A stretch of 64,000 nt of DNA from Lachnoclostridium sp. An138 (lineage in GTDB: Bacteria > Bacillota > Clostridia > Lachnospirales > Lachnospiraceae). Positions within the stretch are counted from its first letter, which is position 1; each line of letters starts with the position of its first letter. Under the pieces are notes generated by a model. That model saw nothing but the letters and a program-made list of their open reading frames with translations. It had not been told where the DNA came from and searched no databases. The stretch spans positions 1-64,000 of the forward strand of contig NZ_NFLF01000016.1 in the NCBI RefSeq assembly GCF_002160765.1, in the 5' to 3' direction. Positions 8,441 to 18,108 of this stretch are shown one piece after another. A program made the position numbers and the translations under genes.

Positions 8441-9496
8441 TTAATTCGTCTTCATCTGTGTGAACACATCATCATAATAAGTAACAGCGTCGCCAACCTC
8501 TTCAATCAGATTTGCGCGGGCGATCTCGGACTGGTCTACGTTGCTTCCCGGATTGTCCAGGTAACGGGAATCCATGATCTCCAGGGCCGCGTCATTTGCG
8601 CAGACACCCGGGAATACGTCCAGAATCATTTTGTAAATATCCGGGCGGTGCACAAAGTCAATAAACTTCATGGCGTTCTCCACGTTCTGCGCTCCGGAAG
8701 TCAGCACGAAATTATCCATAGACATCTCGCAGGGCTCCTCTGTAAACACCACATCGATATCCGGGTTTTCGTTGATGGCCATGCCGGCGTCGATATTGTA
8801 AACCACGCCTACAGCCACCTCATTGGAAGCCAGCAGCGTCTTCGGGCTGTCGCTGTCGTAAGCCTTGATATTGGGAACAAGCTGTTTCAGCCAGGGAAGC
8901 GTTCCCTCGATGGTTGCCTGATCCGTCGTGTTGGAATCCTGACCCTGTGCCTTCAGGGCAATTCCCACGATCTCACGCACATCGTCTACTACTACCATAT
9001 TATTTTCCAGGGCCGGGTTCAGAAGGTCATTAAAGGACTCGATGGTCACGCCCAGCTCCTGGCACATCTTTGTATTCACCGCAATTACGGTAATTCCACC
9101 CATGAACGGAATGGAATACTGGTTTTCGGGGTCAAAATCCATGCCCAGAGCTGCCTCGCTGATATTTCCCAGATTCTCAAGCTGGGTCTTGTCAAGCTCC
9201 TGAATCAGTCCCTGCTCCTGCATGGCCTTGATGACATAATTGCTGGCCACTACCATATCGTACTGATCTGTTCCGCCCGCGGTCAGCTTCGCAAGCATCT
9301 CCTCATTGGAAGAAAAAGTGGACTCTATAACCTCGATTCCCGTCTCCTCTTCAAAGGCGTCATAGACTTCCTGAGGAATATATTCCGTCCAGTTATACAG
9401 ATACAGCTTCTCTCCGCTGTCAGAACTCCCGCAGCCAGCCAGCGCTGCCGTGCAGAGTGCAGTAACCAGTGCCAAAACAATACCTTTCTTTTTCAT
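8441..9496 (-). CDS. potD: spermidine/putrescine-binding lipoprotein PotD
   Basis: A 351-residue extracytoplasmic binding protein of the PotD/PotF class. The N-terminus is a lipoprotein signal with a hydrophobic stretch and lipobox ending ALAGC, Cys at residue 22. The mature start (LYLYNWTEYIPQEVYDAF) is typical of PotD. The start at 9496 was preferred over an upstream in-frame ATG because it opens the signal peptide and has GAGGAG 9-10 nt upstream. The protein captures the substrate and delivers it to PotBC. It is the first gene after a structured leader with a terminator. Confidence 0.94.
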   Translation of the reverse strand: MKKKGIVLALVTALCTAALAGCGSSDSGEKLYLYNWTEYIPQEVYDAFEEETGIEVIESTFSSNEEMLAKLTAGGTDQYDMVVASNYVIKAMQEQGLIQELDKTQLENLGNISEAALGMDFDPENQYSIPFMGGITVIAVNTKMCQELGVTIESFNDLLNPALENNMVVVDDVREIVGIALKAQGQDSNTTDQATIEGTLPWLKQLVPNIKAYDSDSPKTLLASNEVAVGVVYNIDAGMAINENPDIDVVFTEEPCEMSMDNFVLTSGAQNVENAMKFIDFVHRPDIYKMILDVFPGVCANDAALEIMDSRYLDNPGSNVDQSEIARANLIEEVGDAVTYYDDVFTQMKTN

Positions 9497-9630
9497 CCAT
9501 TCATTCTCCTCTTCTCTGTGATAAAAGGCGGTCCTGCCTGTCAGAAGCCACGGATGTTTCAAAGCCTGTTCTGCGCCATGAAAGCCTCCTTTTTCCGGCG
9601 CCGAAAAAACTTTCAGACTTTCATATACAC

Positions 9631-9674
9631 AAAAAATAGGACGGGAGAAAGCTTTACTGACTTTCCCGTCCTAT
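9631..9674 (-). terminator. intrinsic terminator in the potD leader
   Basis: On the minus strand, ATAGGACGGGA and TCCCGTCCTAT form a perfect 11-bp stem, extended by AAG/CTT pairing inside, followed directly by six T. It ends about 135 nt before potD and about 100-140 nt after the predicted transcription start, the geometry of an attenuator. Confidence 0.88.
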
Positions 9675-9773
9675 GTGCTTCTACTAACCAATGACCTCCG
9701 CCCGCACGCGGGCGAAACCACCATATTAGGCGGAGTTCTTTTTCATCCCACAGCTTTCCTGTGTTCCTCCGCA
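9631..9773 (-). promoter_or_regulatory. structured 5' leader of the pot operon, riboswitch-like, class not identified
   Basis: Between the promoter and potD the transcript can form an outer stem GCGGAG/CTCCGC (9767-9772 with 9730-9735) enclosing CACAG-GAAA-CTGTG, then a GCCCGC/GCGGGC hairpin. CTAAT and GTTAG segments that could pair lie around the second hairpin. The intrinsic terminator follows. This is the layout of an aptamer plus terminator switch. I compared it by eye with the lysine, T-box, THF, glycine, guanidine-I and SAM patterns and did not find a match. Ligand and mechanism are unknown. Confidence 0.6.
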
Positions 9774-9779
9774 CTTTGG

Positions 9780-9808
9780 ATTATATACAAAAATACGGAG
9801 TACGTCAA
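9780..9808 (-). promoter_or_regulatory. sigma-70/SigA-type promoter of the potD operon
   Basis: TTGACG (-35, 9803-9808), 17-nt spacer, TATAAT (-10, 9780-9785), minus strand. Transcription should begin near 9773, just before the GCGGAG arm of the leader. Confidence 0.88.
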
Positions 9809-9817
9809 TGGTTTTTT

Positions 9818-10183
9818 TCATCTTCCTGGATCATCTTTCTGAAATCTGCCCGTAAAGTACCGGCTGCCGTCCTCATCGTAATGCTCCTCCAGCAGTACTT
9901 CCCTCTCCTGTCCGTCCGGCAGTATGACCGTCGAAATCCAGGTCCGCCCGGTGGCCGCATAGGCAATCACATTGCTGAACATCAGCAAGAGTACCGCCAC
10001 CCGGAGCAGCCACCTGCGGATATGCTCTTCACTCTGAAACGCAGGCGCTTTCAGAAACAGCTTCAAAAAGGTATTCTGCACCACATCCTCTGCATCCTGC
10101 ACATTGCCGCAGAAGCTCAGCGCCGCCCTGTATACGGTATCCAGATAGTTCTCCACTATCCCGGCATATTCGCTCTGCTCCAA
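9818..10183 (-). pseudogene. remnant of an ECF sigma factor joined in frame to the tail of a membrane protein
   Basis: The first 70 or so residues match sigma region 2 of an extracytoplasmic-function sigma factor, including AEDVVQNTFLKLF and the following HIRRWLLRVA. Region 4, which binds the -35 element, is missing. Instead the frame continues as a hydrophobic segment (VLLLMFSNVIAYAA) and a short hydrophilic tail that looks like the C-terminal part of a separate membrane protein such as an anti-sigma factor. An in-frame deletion between two neighbouring genes explains this best. TTG at 10183 with GGGAGGT upstream is the likely start; a GTG at 10222 is also in frame. It should not work as a sigma factor. 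Confidence 0.6.
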
Positions 10184-10312
10184 CTGTCCACCTCCCATTC
10201 TGCTCTTTAAAAGGCCTTTCACTGTAAGAACGGAACAGAAAGGGAATATATCACAGGATTACAATTTTTTTGGTGACTCCACTCTGAAACTTGATCTTGA
10301 ACATTCCCGGAC

Positions 10313-11803
10313 TCAGCCCTGCAGTTTTTTCCGCAGCTCTTCCTCCCGGCTGTCTGCGCTCAGAAGCTTTTCCGCCTCAAACCAGAGCTTCGGCTCTTCC
10401 TTTTTCAGCACCTCCTGGCAGACCGAATGCTCTGTCAGTCCGGTGAGAAAGATAACCAGCTCCTGCCTCTTTCCAAAGATCCGGCGGATAAATCCGGCGG
10501 CATGTTCCATAGCGGAAGCCAGCTTCTGTCTCTGTATCTCTGTCTTCTCCGACTCTTCTCTGCTCTTTCCGGCCAGGCATCCGAAATCGCCTTTCAGCCG
10601 CATATCTTCCGTGCAGGCGCGGATCATCACAGAGAGCTTCTGCTCTCTTTCTTCCTCCTCCGGGGACAGAAGACCGTTCTCCTTCCGGACTGCCAGCCCC
10701 TTCTGCCGGCTGGCAAGACGCTCACAAATCAGCTTTTCCCATTCTGCCGCCTGCTCATCCGGACTTTCCGCCAGATTCAGACCCTCCACGAAAAACCGCA
10801 GGCTCTCGGAAAGCTTCTGCTGTTCTCCCAGCCGGGCTCCCAGATCCAGAATACTCTGAAGAAGAAGCCAGACGATACAGAGTCTCTCATCAAGAGCCAG
10901 AGACGGCAGAGCTGAAGCCGTCTCTCCCGGTTCCTCCCAGTCTCCCGCAAGAATCTTTTCCGGCTTCAGTTTTATTTTCCACCGCTCGTAAATCCGGTAA
11001 TAAAAAGAAAATTCCAGGGCCGTGTCCTCGTCCTGCAGATACTGGCCGAACAGCGTTTCCTCTACTTCAAGCCCCAGCTCTTCCATAGTCAGAAGAATCT
11101 CCGAGAGATCCTCCCAGGCCCGCCCGGTCACAAAGCCTGAGCTTCCGGGCTCCATCACATAAAAGCGTTCCGGCCGCAGCTCCAGAAAAGAAAGCACTGC
11201 CGGATGAAGCCTGCGCTCTATGGCATATTCTTTCCAGACCTGCAGATCCGGCTCCACTTCCATACGGCGGACCCTGTCGAGGGTCACTGTGTCAAATTCC
11301 CGGACAGAGCGGTTATAGGCAGGAGGATTCCCGGCAGCCACAATCACCCATCCCTCCGGCAGGCGGTGCCCTCCGAAGGTCTTGTACTGAAGAAACTGCA
11401 GCATGGCAGGCATCAGCGTCTCAGATACACAGTTGATCTCATCCAGGAATAAAACTCCTTCCTGGCAGCCACTTTTTTCCATCTGCTCATAGACAGAAGC
11501 GATAATCTCACTCATGGTATAAGAAGTAACCGTATACTCTGTTCCATCGAATTTTCGCCGCTCCAGCACCGGAAGCCCCACAGCGCTCTGCCTTGTATGA
11601 TGAGTCATCGTATAAGCCACAAGGCCGATAGCGCAGTCCCGGGCAATCTGTTCCATAATTGCCGTCTTTCCGATTCCCGGCGGGCCAATCAGCAGAACCG
11701 GCCTCTGCCTCTGTATGGGAATTCTCAAAGTCCCGGCCTCCGTCCTGGCTGTATAGGCTTTTACCGCTTTTTCAATTTCTTCCTTTGCTTCCTGTATATT
11801 CAT
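10313..11803 (-). CDS. MoxR-type AAA+ ATPase
   Basis: A 496-residue AAA+ protein. Walker A GPPGIGKT is at residues 40-47, Walker B VLFLDEI at 117-123, and sensor 1 VAAGNPP follows. The second half is helical and Glu/Arg-rich with no named domain. MoxR ATPases work with VWA-domain partners as chaperones in assembly or activation of other proteins. The partner is the gene 3 nt upstream; the ribosome site of this gene (GGAGGAAAAG) lies inside that gene's 3' end. The client is unknown. Confidence 0.85.
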   Translation of the reverse strand: MNIQEAKEEIEKAVKAYTARTEAGTLRIPIQRQRPVLLIGPPGIGKTAIMEQIARDCAIGLVAYTMTHHTRQSAVGLPVLERRKFDGTEYTVTSYTMSEIIASVYEQMEKSGCQEGVLFLDEINCVSETLMPAMLQFLQYKTFGGHRLPEGWVIVAAGNPPAYNRSVREFDTVTLDRVRRMEVEPDLQVWKEYAIERRLHPAVLSFLELRPERFYVMEPGSSGFVTGRAWEDLSEILLTMEELGLEVEETLFGQYLQDEDTALEFSFYYRIYERWKIKLKPEKILAGDWEEPGETASALPSLALDERLCIVWLLLQSILDLGARLGEQQKLSESLRFFVEGLNLAESPDEQAAEWEKLICERLASRQKGLAVRKENGLLSPEEEEREQKLSVMIRACTEDMRLKGDFGCLAGKSREESEKTEIQRQKLASAMEHAAGFIRRIFGKRQELVIFLTGLTEHSVCQEVLKKEEPKLWFEAEKLLSADSREEELRKKLQG

Positions 11804-11806
11804 GAT

Positions 11807-13213
11807 CTATCTCTTTTCCTCCAGTACCAGGCGGTGTATCCAGCCCGGCATATCGATGGCGTCATAGTGTCCTTTCAGCATCACGAACCACACCTGATAA
11901 TCCGGCTCCTGCTCCGGATACCGGCCGCAGCCATCCGTGAAATACAGAATTCCCCGAAGGGCTGAGAGCTCTCCTGTCCTCTTAAGCTCCGCAATACGCT
12001 CAAAGGCAGGACGGAAATCTGTGCCTCCGCCGCCCCGGATAGTCAGATTCTCCAGATAATTTTCAAACTCTTCCCGGCTGCGGATACAGTCGTCCTTCTG
12101 AATCTGATTGTCGCACTGAATAATATGAAGCCAGAAACGTCTGAAAAACAATCTTTCCTGTTCCAGGATTCCCCGGGTCTCTTCCAGAAAGACCTGTACC
12201 AGCTCCTTTTCACAGGAGCCCGAGGTGTCCAGAACAATCACCAGCGCGGAAATTCTTCTCTCCTCGCTGTATTCCAGAGGCTCTATCAGCGGCAGATTTC
12301 CATAAAGCTGAAGGCCATAGGCATACCAGGAATACTGAAATTCATCCTGATTGATGCGGGCGTCCTCCCGCCAGGAAGAAAGGCTCCTTAAAATGTCCCG
12401 GTAATCACCCCGTTCTCCTGCCGCAGGCACCAGGCGGCGCTCCCTGCTCTGTCTGGCCGCGCCTGCTTTTCTTCTGCCCTTCGGACTTCCCTGCTTCCGG
12501 AGTTTCTCCCCCTGGCCCTGCCACCAGGCTGCCTGCCGCTGGTCCAGGTGCCCCCAGCCTTCGTGGCTGTCCACAAAAAGCAGGGCTTGCGCCTTCTCCC
12601 TGCAGTCTTCAGACAAAGAGCCTTCTACCTCTCTCCCGTCTGCTTCTTCCAGAAGCCTTTCGGCCTTCCGCAGAAAGGGCAGCTTTTCTCCCCACAGCTC
12701 TTCCGCCAGCCGCCATGCCGCCAGATCACATCCCTGCTCCCATTCCTTCCGGTTCTGCACCTTCCAGGCCTGGAAAGGATGCCCCAGCAGGCAGTGGCCC
12801 AGCATGTGCAGAATCTCCAGACAGAGCCATTCGCAGCCGCCGGGTCTGCTCTTCTCTGTTACAGGCACCGGCTCTCCATCCTGCTCCAGAAAATTCCGCT
12901 CTCTTCCCCCGCACAGAAATTCCGCGCGCATACGCTCCGCGTCCAGATAAAATACTTTTCCATCTGTCCGGTACGGGCCTGAGCCTGTAAATGGAGTCTG
13001 CTCTGTCTGCAGGCTGGCGCTCCCATCCAGGGGCCGGGCAATATCTCTTCCATCTCCTGTCCGGCTTTCCACACGAAATTCCAGGGCGCCAAGAACAGGA
13101 CCCAGACCATGCATCCGCTGGTAGAGCTTCAGCTTCGCCAGATCCAGGATTTCATATTCAGCTGTTTGTTCCGCCGGGAGTTCTCCCGGACTTCTCTCTG
13201 TTCTCTCATTCAT
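11807..13213 (-). CDS. VWA-like protein with degenerate metallopeptidase-like N-domain (DUF2201 type)
   Basis: A 468-residue protein in two parts. Residues about 15-170 resemble the putative metallopeptidase domain of the DUF2201 family. The metal-site helix reads LHMLGHCLLGH (135-145), keeping the three His but with Met137 where the catalytic Glu of HExxH belongs. The C-terminal part is a von Willebrand A-like domain with the MIDAS motif DTSGS at 329-333 and a later TDG. Proteins of this type pair with MoxR ATPases, and the next gene is one. GGGTGGAA precedes the ATG. The substrate or client is unknown. Confidence 0.78.
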   Translation of the reverse strand: MNERTERSPGELPAEQTAEYEILDLAKLKLYQRMHGLGPVLGALEFRVESRTGDGRDIARPLDGSASLQTEQTPFTGSGPYRTDGKVFYLDAERMRAEFLCGGRERNFLEQDGEPVPVTEKSRPGGCEWLCLEILHMLGHCLLGHPFQAWKVQNRKEWEQGCDLAAWRLAEELWGEKLPFLRKAERLLEEADGREVEGSLSEDCREKAQALLFVDSHEGWGHLDQRQAAWWQGQGEKLRKQGSPKGRRKAGAARQSRERRLVPAAGERGDYRDILRSLSSWREDARINQDEFQYSWYAYGLQLYGNLPLIEPLEYSEERRISALVIVLDTSGSCEKELVQVFLEETRGILEQERLFFRRFWLHIIQCDNQIQKDDCIRSREEFENYLENLTIRGGGGTDFRPAFERIAELKRTGELSALRGILYFTDGCGRYPEQEPDYQVWFVMLKGHYDAIDMPGWIHRLVLEEKR

Positions 13214-13316
13214 ACAATTTCCACCCGGCCCGGCTGTCCGCCTGTGCTCCCGCGGAACAGCCCCTCATCTGCGGCCCGGTTTTCTTCCGCATACTGCCTG
13301 CGAAAGACAGCCCCAC

Positions 13317-13357
13317 AGAAAAGGCGCGCAAAAAATCTCCGCGATCTTTGCACGCCT
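13317..13357 (-). terminator. intrinsic terminator after asnS
   Basis: On the minus strand GGCGTGCAAA and TTTGCGCGCC form the stem, followed by TTTT. It lies about 25 nt after the asnS stop and separates asnS from the VWA/MoxR pair. Confidence 0.82.
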
Positions 13358-13379
13358 CCTTTTCTTCTATTCTTCCTGT

Positions 13380-14771
<1,392 letters not shown>

Positions 14772-14860
14772 AATCCTATCCCTGTCCTTTTATTTCAGTT
14801 TTCTCTTTTTGGCCCGCCGGAAACACCTCTTTCCCGGAGCGCCTTTTCCACGTATGTATC

Positions 14861-14889
14861 AGTATAACGCATTTTTTCTCTTCCTGCAA
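14861..14889 (-). promoter_or_regulatory. promoter of asnS
   Basis: TTGCAG (14884-14889), 17-nt spacer, TATACT (14861-14866) on the minus strand, about 90 nt before the asnS ATG. Confidence 0.7.
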
Positions 14890-14907
14890 CTGTCTTCCCC
14901 GACACAA

Positions 14908-14950
14908 AACAGATCCGGCAAAAGCCTCAAAAGCTTCTGCCGAATCTGTC
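14908..14950 (-). terminator. intrinsic terminator after the small lipoprotein gene
   Basis: Minus-strand arms CAGATTCGGCAGAAGC and GCTTTTGCCGGATCTG pair with two mismatches or wobbles and are followed by TTTTGTGT. It closes the gene at 14976-15323. Confidence 0.78.
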
Positions 14951-14975
14951 TGAATTTCCCGTCATGTATCAATGG

Positions 14976-15323
14976 TTATCTTGCGTCCGTGGTTCCATTC
15001 GTGGTATTCGTGGTGCCGCCGTCATTTCCGGTCATATCATCCACCGCGTTTTCAGCTCCGTCCACAACGTCGTCCACGCCGTCCATAATGCCGTCGCCCA
15101 CATCCTCTACCGCGTTTCCGGCGTCATCTGTCACGTCATTGACCATACTGTCATTGGTGTCATTGGTGTCATTCGTGGTGCCGTCTGTGGTATCCTCCGT
15201 GGTATTGTCCTGCGTAGTCGTATTATTATCCGTGGTCTTATCGTCGGAATTGCCGCAGCCGGCTGCGGACAGTACAAGCATCGCCAGCAGCATGCCTGCC
15301 GCAAGCTTTCTGAACTTTCTCAT
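14976..15323 (-). CDS. small low-complexity lipoprotein, function unknown
   Basis: A 115-residue protein. The signal peptide ends LVLSAAGC, with Cys at residue 23 as the lipidation site. The rest is almost entirely Thr, Asn and Asp: runs of TTDNNTTTQDNTTED, then repeated VxDxxDDxxGNAVxDxxD-like units, then TTNTTNGTT. It is probably a disordered spacer exposed on the outer face of the membrane. No enzyme motif is visible. The start at 15323 has AAGGAGAG; an earlier in-frame ATG only adds a polar tail to the signal peptide. Confidence 0.75.
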   Translation of the reverse strand: MRKFRKLAAGMLLAMLVLSAAGCGNSDDKTTDNNTTTQDNTTEDTTDGTTNDTNDTNDSMVNDVTDDAGNAVEDVGDGIMDGVDDVVDGAENAVDDMTGNDGGTTNTTNGTTDAR

Positions 15324-15424
15324 AACAGAACTCTCCTTTCTTGCTTTATCCACATTATGAGCAGTTCAGCCCCGTTTTATACACATGTTTTTTTAATTTT
15401 CAACAAATCAGATACAGGCAGCCC

Positions 15425-15820
15425 TCAGCTCTTCTTTCGAAATTCTGTGCGGCACTTGGGGCAGGTCACGATAATATTTCCCTTTCCCCTGGGCACGCGG
15501 ATTTTCTGTCTGCAGGACGGACACCGGTAGATATGATAAACCTTTCTCTGCTCCAGATCCGCCTTCCATCTGGATGGTCCGGATCTCAGCCTACTTCTCC
15601 AGCTCAGAAATTTCTGATTTTCCGCGTATCGCCGGCTGTAATTTCTCGAAAACATCCGGTAATAGCAGTAAATCAGAATAGCAAGCACAACATAAGATAA
15701 AATACCGCTTCTGACAAACAGATTGACCACAATCAGTATCAGGCCGAGCGCCGTCAGAAAACGGCACAGCTCGTCAGCCCCGTATCTCCCCTGCATAAAC
15801 CGCTGAAACTTATCTCTCAT
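15425..15820 (-). CDS. membrane protein with C-terminal zinc ribbon
   Basis: A 131-residue protein. Two hydrophobic helices (about 20-52) are followed by an Arg-rich linker and a C-terminal CPSC-x17-CPKC zinc ribbon (about 100-125). The ribbon is probably cytoplasmic. Similar small proteins are common in clostridia and have no known function. It appears to stand alone, between a lipoprotein gene and a palindromic repeat element. Confidence 0.7.
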   Translation of the reverse strand: MRDKFQRFMQGRYGADELCRFLTALGLILIVVNLFVRSGILSYVVLAILIYCYYRMFSRNYSRRYAENQKFLSWRSRLRSGPSRWKADLEQRKVYHIYRCPSCRQKIRVPRGKGNIIVTCPKCRTEFRKKS

Positions 15821-15848
15821 TTTTCCTCCTGCTGCCTTTCAAAATGAT

Positions 15849-16123
15849 AGCGTCGGTGTACCAAGGGACAATACGGTCAAAAATGGCTGAATTTGCGCCC
15901 CTGCTGCGTTACTTTCACTCCGCGTACGCCATGTACACGTCGTTCAAGTGCCTTGCAGGGACACAAATCAGCTCATTTTTGACTCTGCGACCTCAGCCCT
16001 CGGAAATTCGCCTGTTTTCAAGGCAGACGATGGCGGCGTACTGAACGTACGCTAACTGAGGATAACGCAGAAAACAGGCGAATTTACAGGGCTGAGGCGT
16101 ATTGCCCCTTGTACACCGACGCT
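15849..16123. repeat. 275-bp nested inverted-repeat element (outer stem plus two inner hairpins)
   Basis: Three pairs of arms are visible. The outer pair is 15849-15876 with 16097-16123 (AGCGTCGGTGTAC and its complement). The first inner pair is 15877-15904 with 15955-15982. The second inner pair is 15991-16019 with 16070-16097. Each arm is 27-29 nt and pairs with few mismatches. The folded form is a three-way junction or cruciform. Single-strand parts contain smaller palindromes such as GCGTAC/GTACGC. No transposase is present. It resembles a MITE- or REP-like intergenic element and lies between the zinc-ribbon gene and the ABC exporter. Confidence 0.85.
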
Positions 16124-16188
16124 AACCCTGGCATTGAATTGTTTTTAATCCCCAGGATGAGCACGGGATGCAGAAAACCACCGCAATG

Positions 16189-18108
16189 TTATGACAACTC
16201 AAAAGCTCCCGTGTAAAGCTGATAATATTTGCCCTTCTGCTCGATCAGTTCCTCATGCGTACCCCGCTCGATAATGCGTCCCTGCTCCAGTACCATAATA
16301 ACATCCGAGTTCTGAACTGTCGAGAGTCTGTGCGCAATGACAAACACGGTTCTTCCCTCCATCAGGCTGTCCATACCTCTCTGCACAATGGCTTCGGTAC
16401 GTGTATCGATGCTTGATGTAGCCTCATCGAGAATCAGCACCGGCGGGTCCGCAACAGCCGCGCGGGCAATGGTCAGAAGCTGTCTCTGGCCCTGTGACAG
16501 GTTGGCCCCGTCACCGGAAAGCATGGTGTCATAACCGTCAGGCAGATGCTTGATAAAGGTGTCGGCTCCGGAAAGCATGGCCGCTCCCTTCACCTCCGTA
16601 TCGCTGGCTTCCAGATTTCCGTAACGGATATTGTCAGCTACCGTTCCTGTAAACAGGTGGCTGTCCTGAAGCACCATTCCCAGAGAACGGCGCAGGTCCG
16701 GCTTTTTGATCTTGTTGATATTGATGCCGTCATAGCGGATCTTTCCGTCCTGAATATCATAAAACCGGTTGATCAGGTTTGTGATCGTCGTCTTTCCGGC
16801 ACCCGTCGCTCCTACGAAGGCCACCTTCTGGCCGGGCTTCGCATAAAGCCGGATGTCGTGCAGAACCATCTTATCTTCCGTGTATCCGAAATCCACGCCA
16901 TCCATAACCACGTCGCCCTTCAGCTCCGTGTAAGTCAGGGTTCCGTCATGGTGCGGATGCTTCCATGCCCAGGTACCCGTTCTCTCCGGAACCTCCACAA
17001 GCTGGCCGTTCTCCCAGCGGGCATTAACCAGCGTTACATACCCGTTGTCCTCCTCAGAGGGCTCATCCATCAGAGCAAAGACACGCTCCGCGCCTGCAAG
17101 CGCCATGATAATGGAATTAAACTGCTGCGCAATCTGCGTTACCGGCTGGTTGAAGCTTCGCGTCAGCTGCAGGAAAGACGCCAGACCTCCAAGCGTCAGG
17201 CCACCCACATTTCCGATAGCCAGCAGAGCTCCCACAATCGTAGTCAGCACGTAATTGATATTTCCAATATTGGCCATTACCGGCATCAGAATATTGGCAA
17301 AGACGTTCGCGTTGCTCGCGCTGTCAAAAAGCTGGTCATTGAGCTTTTTAAATCTCTCCTTCGCCTCTTCCTCGTGGCAGAAGACCTTCACCACTTTCTG
17401 GCCATCCATCATTTCTTCGATGTAGGCGTTTACAATACCCAGATCTCTCTGCTGCGCCACAAAGTAGCGTCCTGACTGTCCGCCGATTCTTTTGGTTACC
17501 TGAGCCATGACGAACACCATCAGAACCACAAGGGCCGTCAGAATCGGACTGAGCATCAGCATGGAAACAAAGACGCTGACGATCGTAATCGAAGAAGACA
17601 GCAGCTGCGGTATACTCTGGCTGATCATCTGACGCAGGGTATCCGTATCGTTTGTGTAGATACTCATCAAATCTCCATGGGGATGGGTATCAAAAAACGG
17701 AATCGACAGAGTCTCCATATGCTCAAACACCTGATCCCTGATTTTTTTCAGACTTCCCTGCGCCACAACCACCATCAGACGGTTATAGAGGTAAGTGGAG
17801 CATACGCCCACCAGATAAATCAGAGCCATCGTGGACAGCGCCTTGAACAGCGGCGCAAAATTGGGCGCTTCCACTCCTATCATTGGTGTAATGTAATCAT
17901 CAATCAATGTCTGGAGAAACAGACTTCCGCGCACATTCGCCAATACGCTGACCACGATCCCTATCACTACAAACACACAGTGAACCGGATATCCTTTCAC
18001 AACTATTTTCAGGATTCTCTTCAGTGTCTGAACAGGATTCTTGGCCTTGGGACCGCCCTTGATTCCCCGTGGTCCGCGCATTGCAGGTCCTGACTGTTTA
18101 CTGCTCAT
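16189..18108 (-). CDS. ABC exporter half-transporter, catalytically canonical subunit
   Basis: A 639-residue fused permease-ATPase with six N-terminal helices and an ABC domain. Walker A is VGATGAGKTT, the signature is LSQGQRQLL, and Walker B is VLILDEATSSID with the catalytic Glu intact. A Gly/Lys/Pro-rich N-terminal extension of about 30 residues precedes the first helix. The start at 18108 has GGAGGAGA and overlaps the upstream ABC gene by 11 bp, so the two are co-translated. Together they form a heterodimeric exporter of the multidrug/lipid type. An upstream MarR gene points to drug or stress control. The substrate is unknown. Confidence 0.92.
   Translation of the reverse strand: MSSKQSGPAMRGPRGIKGGPKAKNPVQTLKRILKIVVKGYPVHCVFVVIGIVVSVLANVRGSLFLQTLIDDYITPMIGVEAPNFAPLFKALSTMALIYLVGVCSTYLYNRLMVVVAQGSLKKIRDQVFEHMETLSIPFFDTHPHGDLMSIYTNDTDTLRQMISQSIPQLLSSSITIVSVFVSMLMLSPILTALVVLMVFVMAQVTKRIGGQSGRYFVAQQRDLGIVNAYIEEMMDGQKVVKVFCHEEEAKERFKKLNDQLFDSASNANVFANILMPVMANIGNINYVLTTIVGALLAIGNVGGLTLGGLASFLQLTRSFNQPVTQIAQQFNSIIMALAGAERVFALMDEPSEEDNGYVTLVNARWENGQLVEVPERTGTWAWKHPHHDGTLTYTELKGDVVMDGVDFGYTEDKMVLHDIRLYAKPGQKVAFVGATGAGKTTITNLINRFYDIQDGKIRYDGININKIKKPDLRRSLGMVLQDSHLFTGTVADNIRYGNLEASDTEVKGAAMLSGADTFIKHLPDGYDTMLSGDGANLSQGQRQLLTIARAAVADPPVLILDEATSSIDTRTEAIVQRGMDSLMEGRTVFVIAHRLSTVQNSDVIMVLEQGRIIERGTHEELIEQKGKYYQLYTGAFELS

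Noticed and set aside
9631-9773. T-box or lysine/guanidine riboswitch assignment of the pot leader
   Set aside because: A GGTGG segment recalls the T-box, but the antiterminator bulge and specifier stem are not found, and the conserved guanidine-I and lysine blocks are absent.
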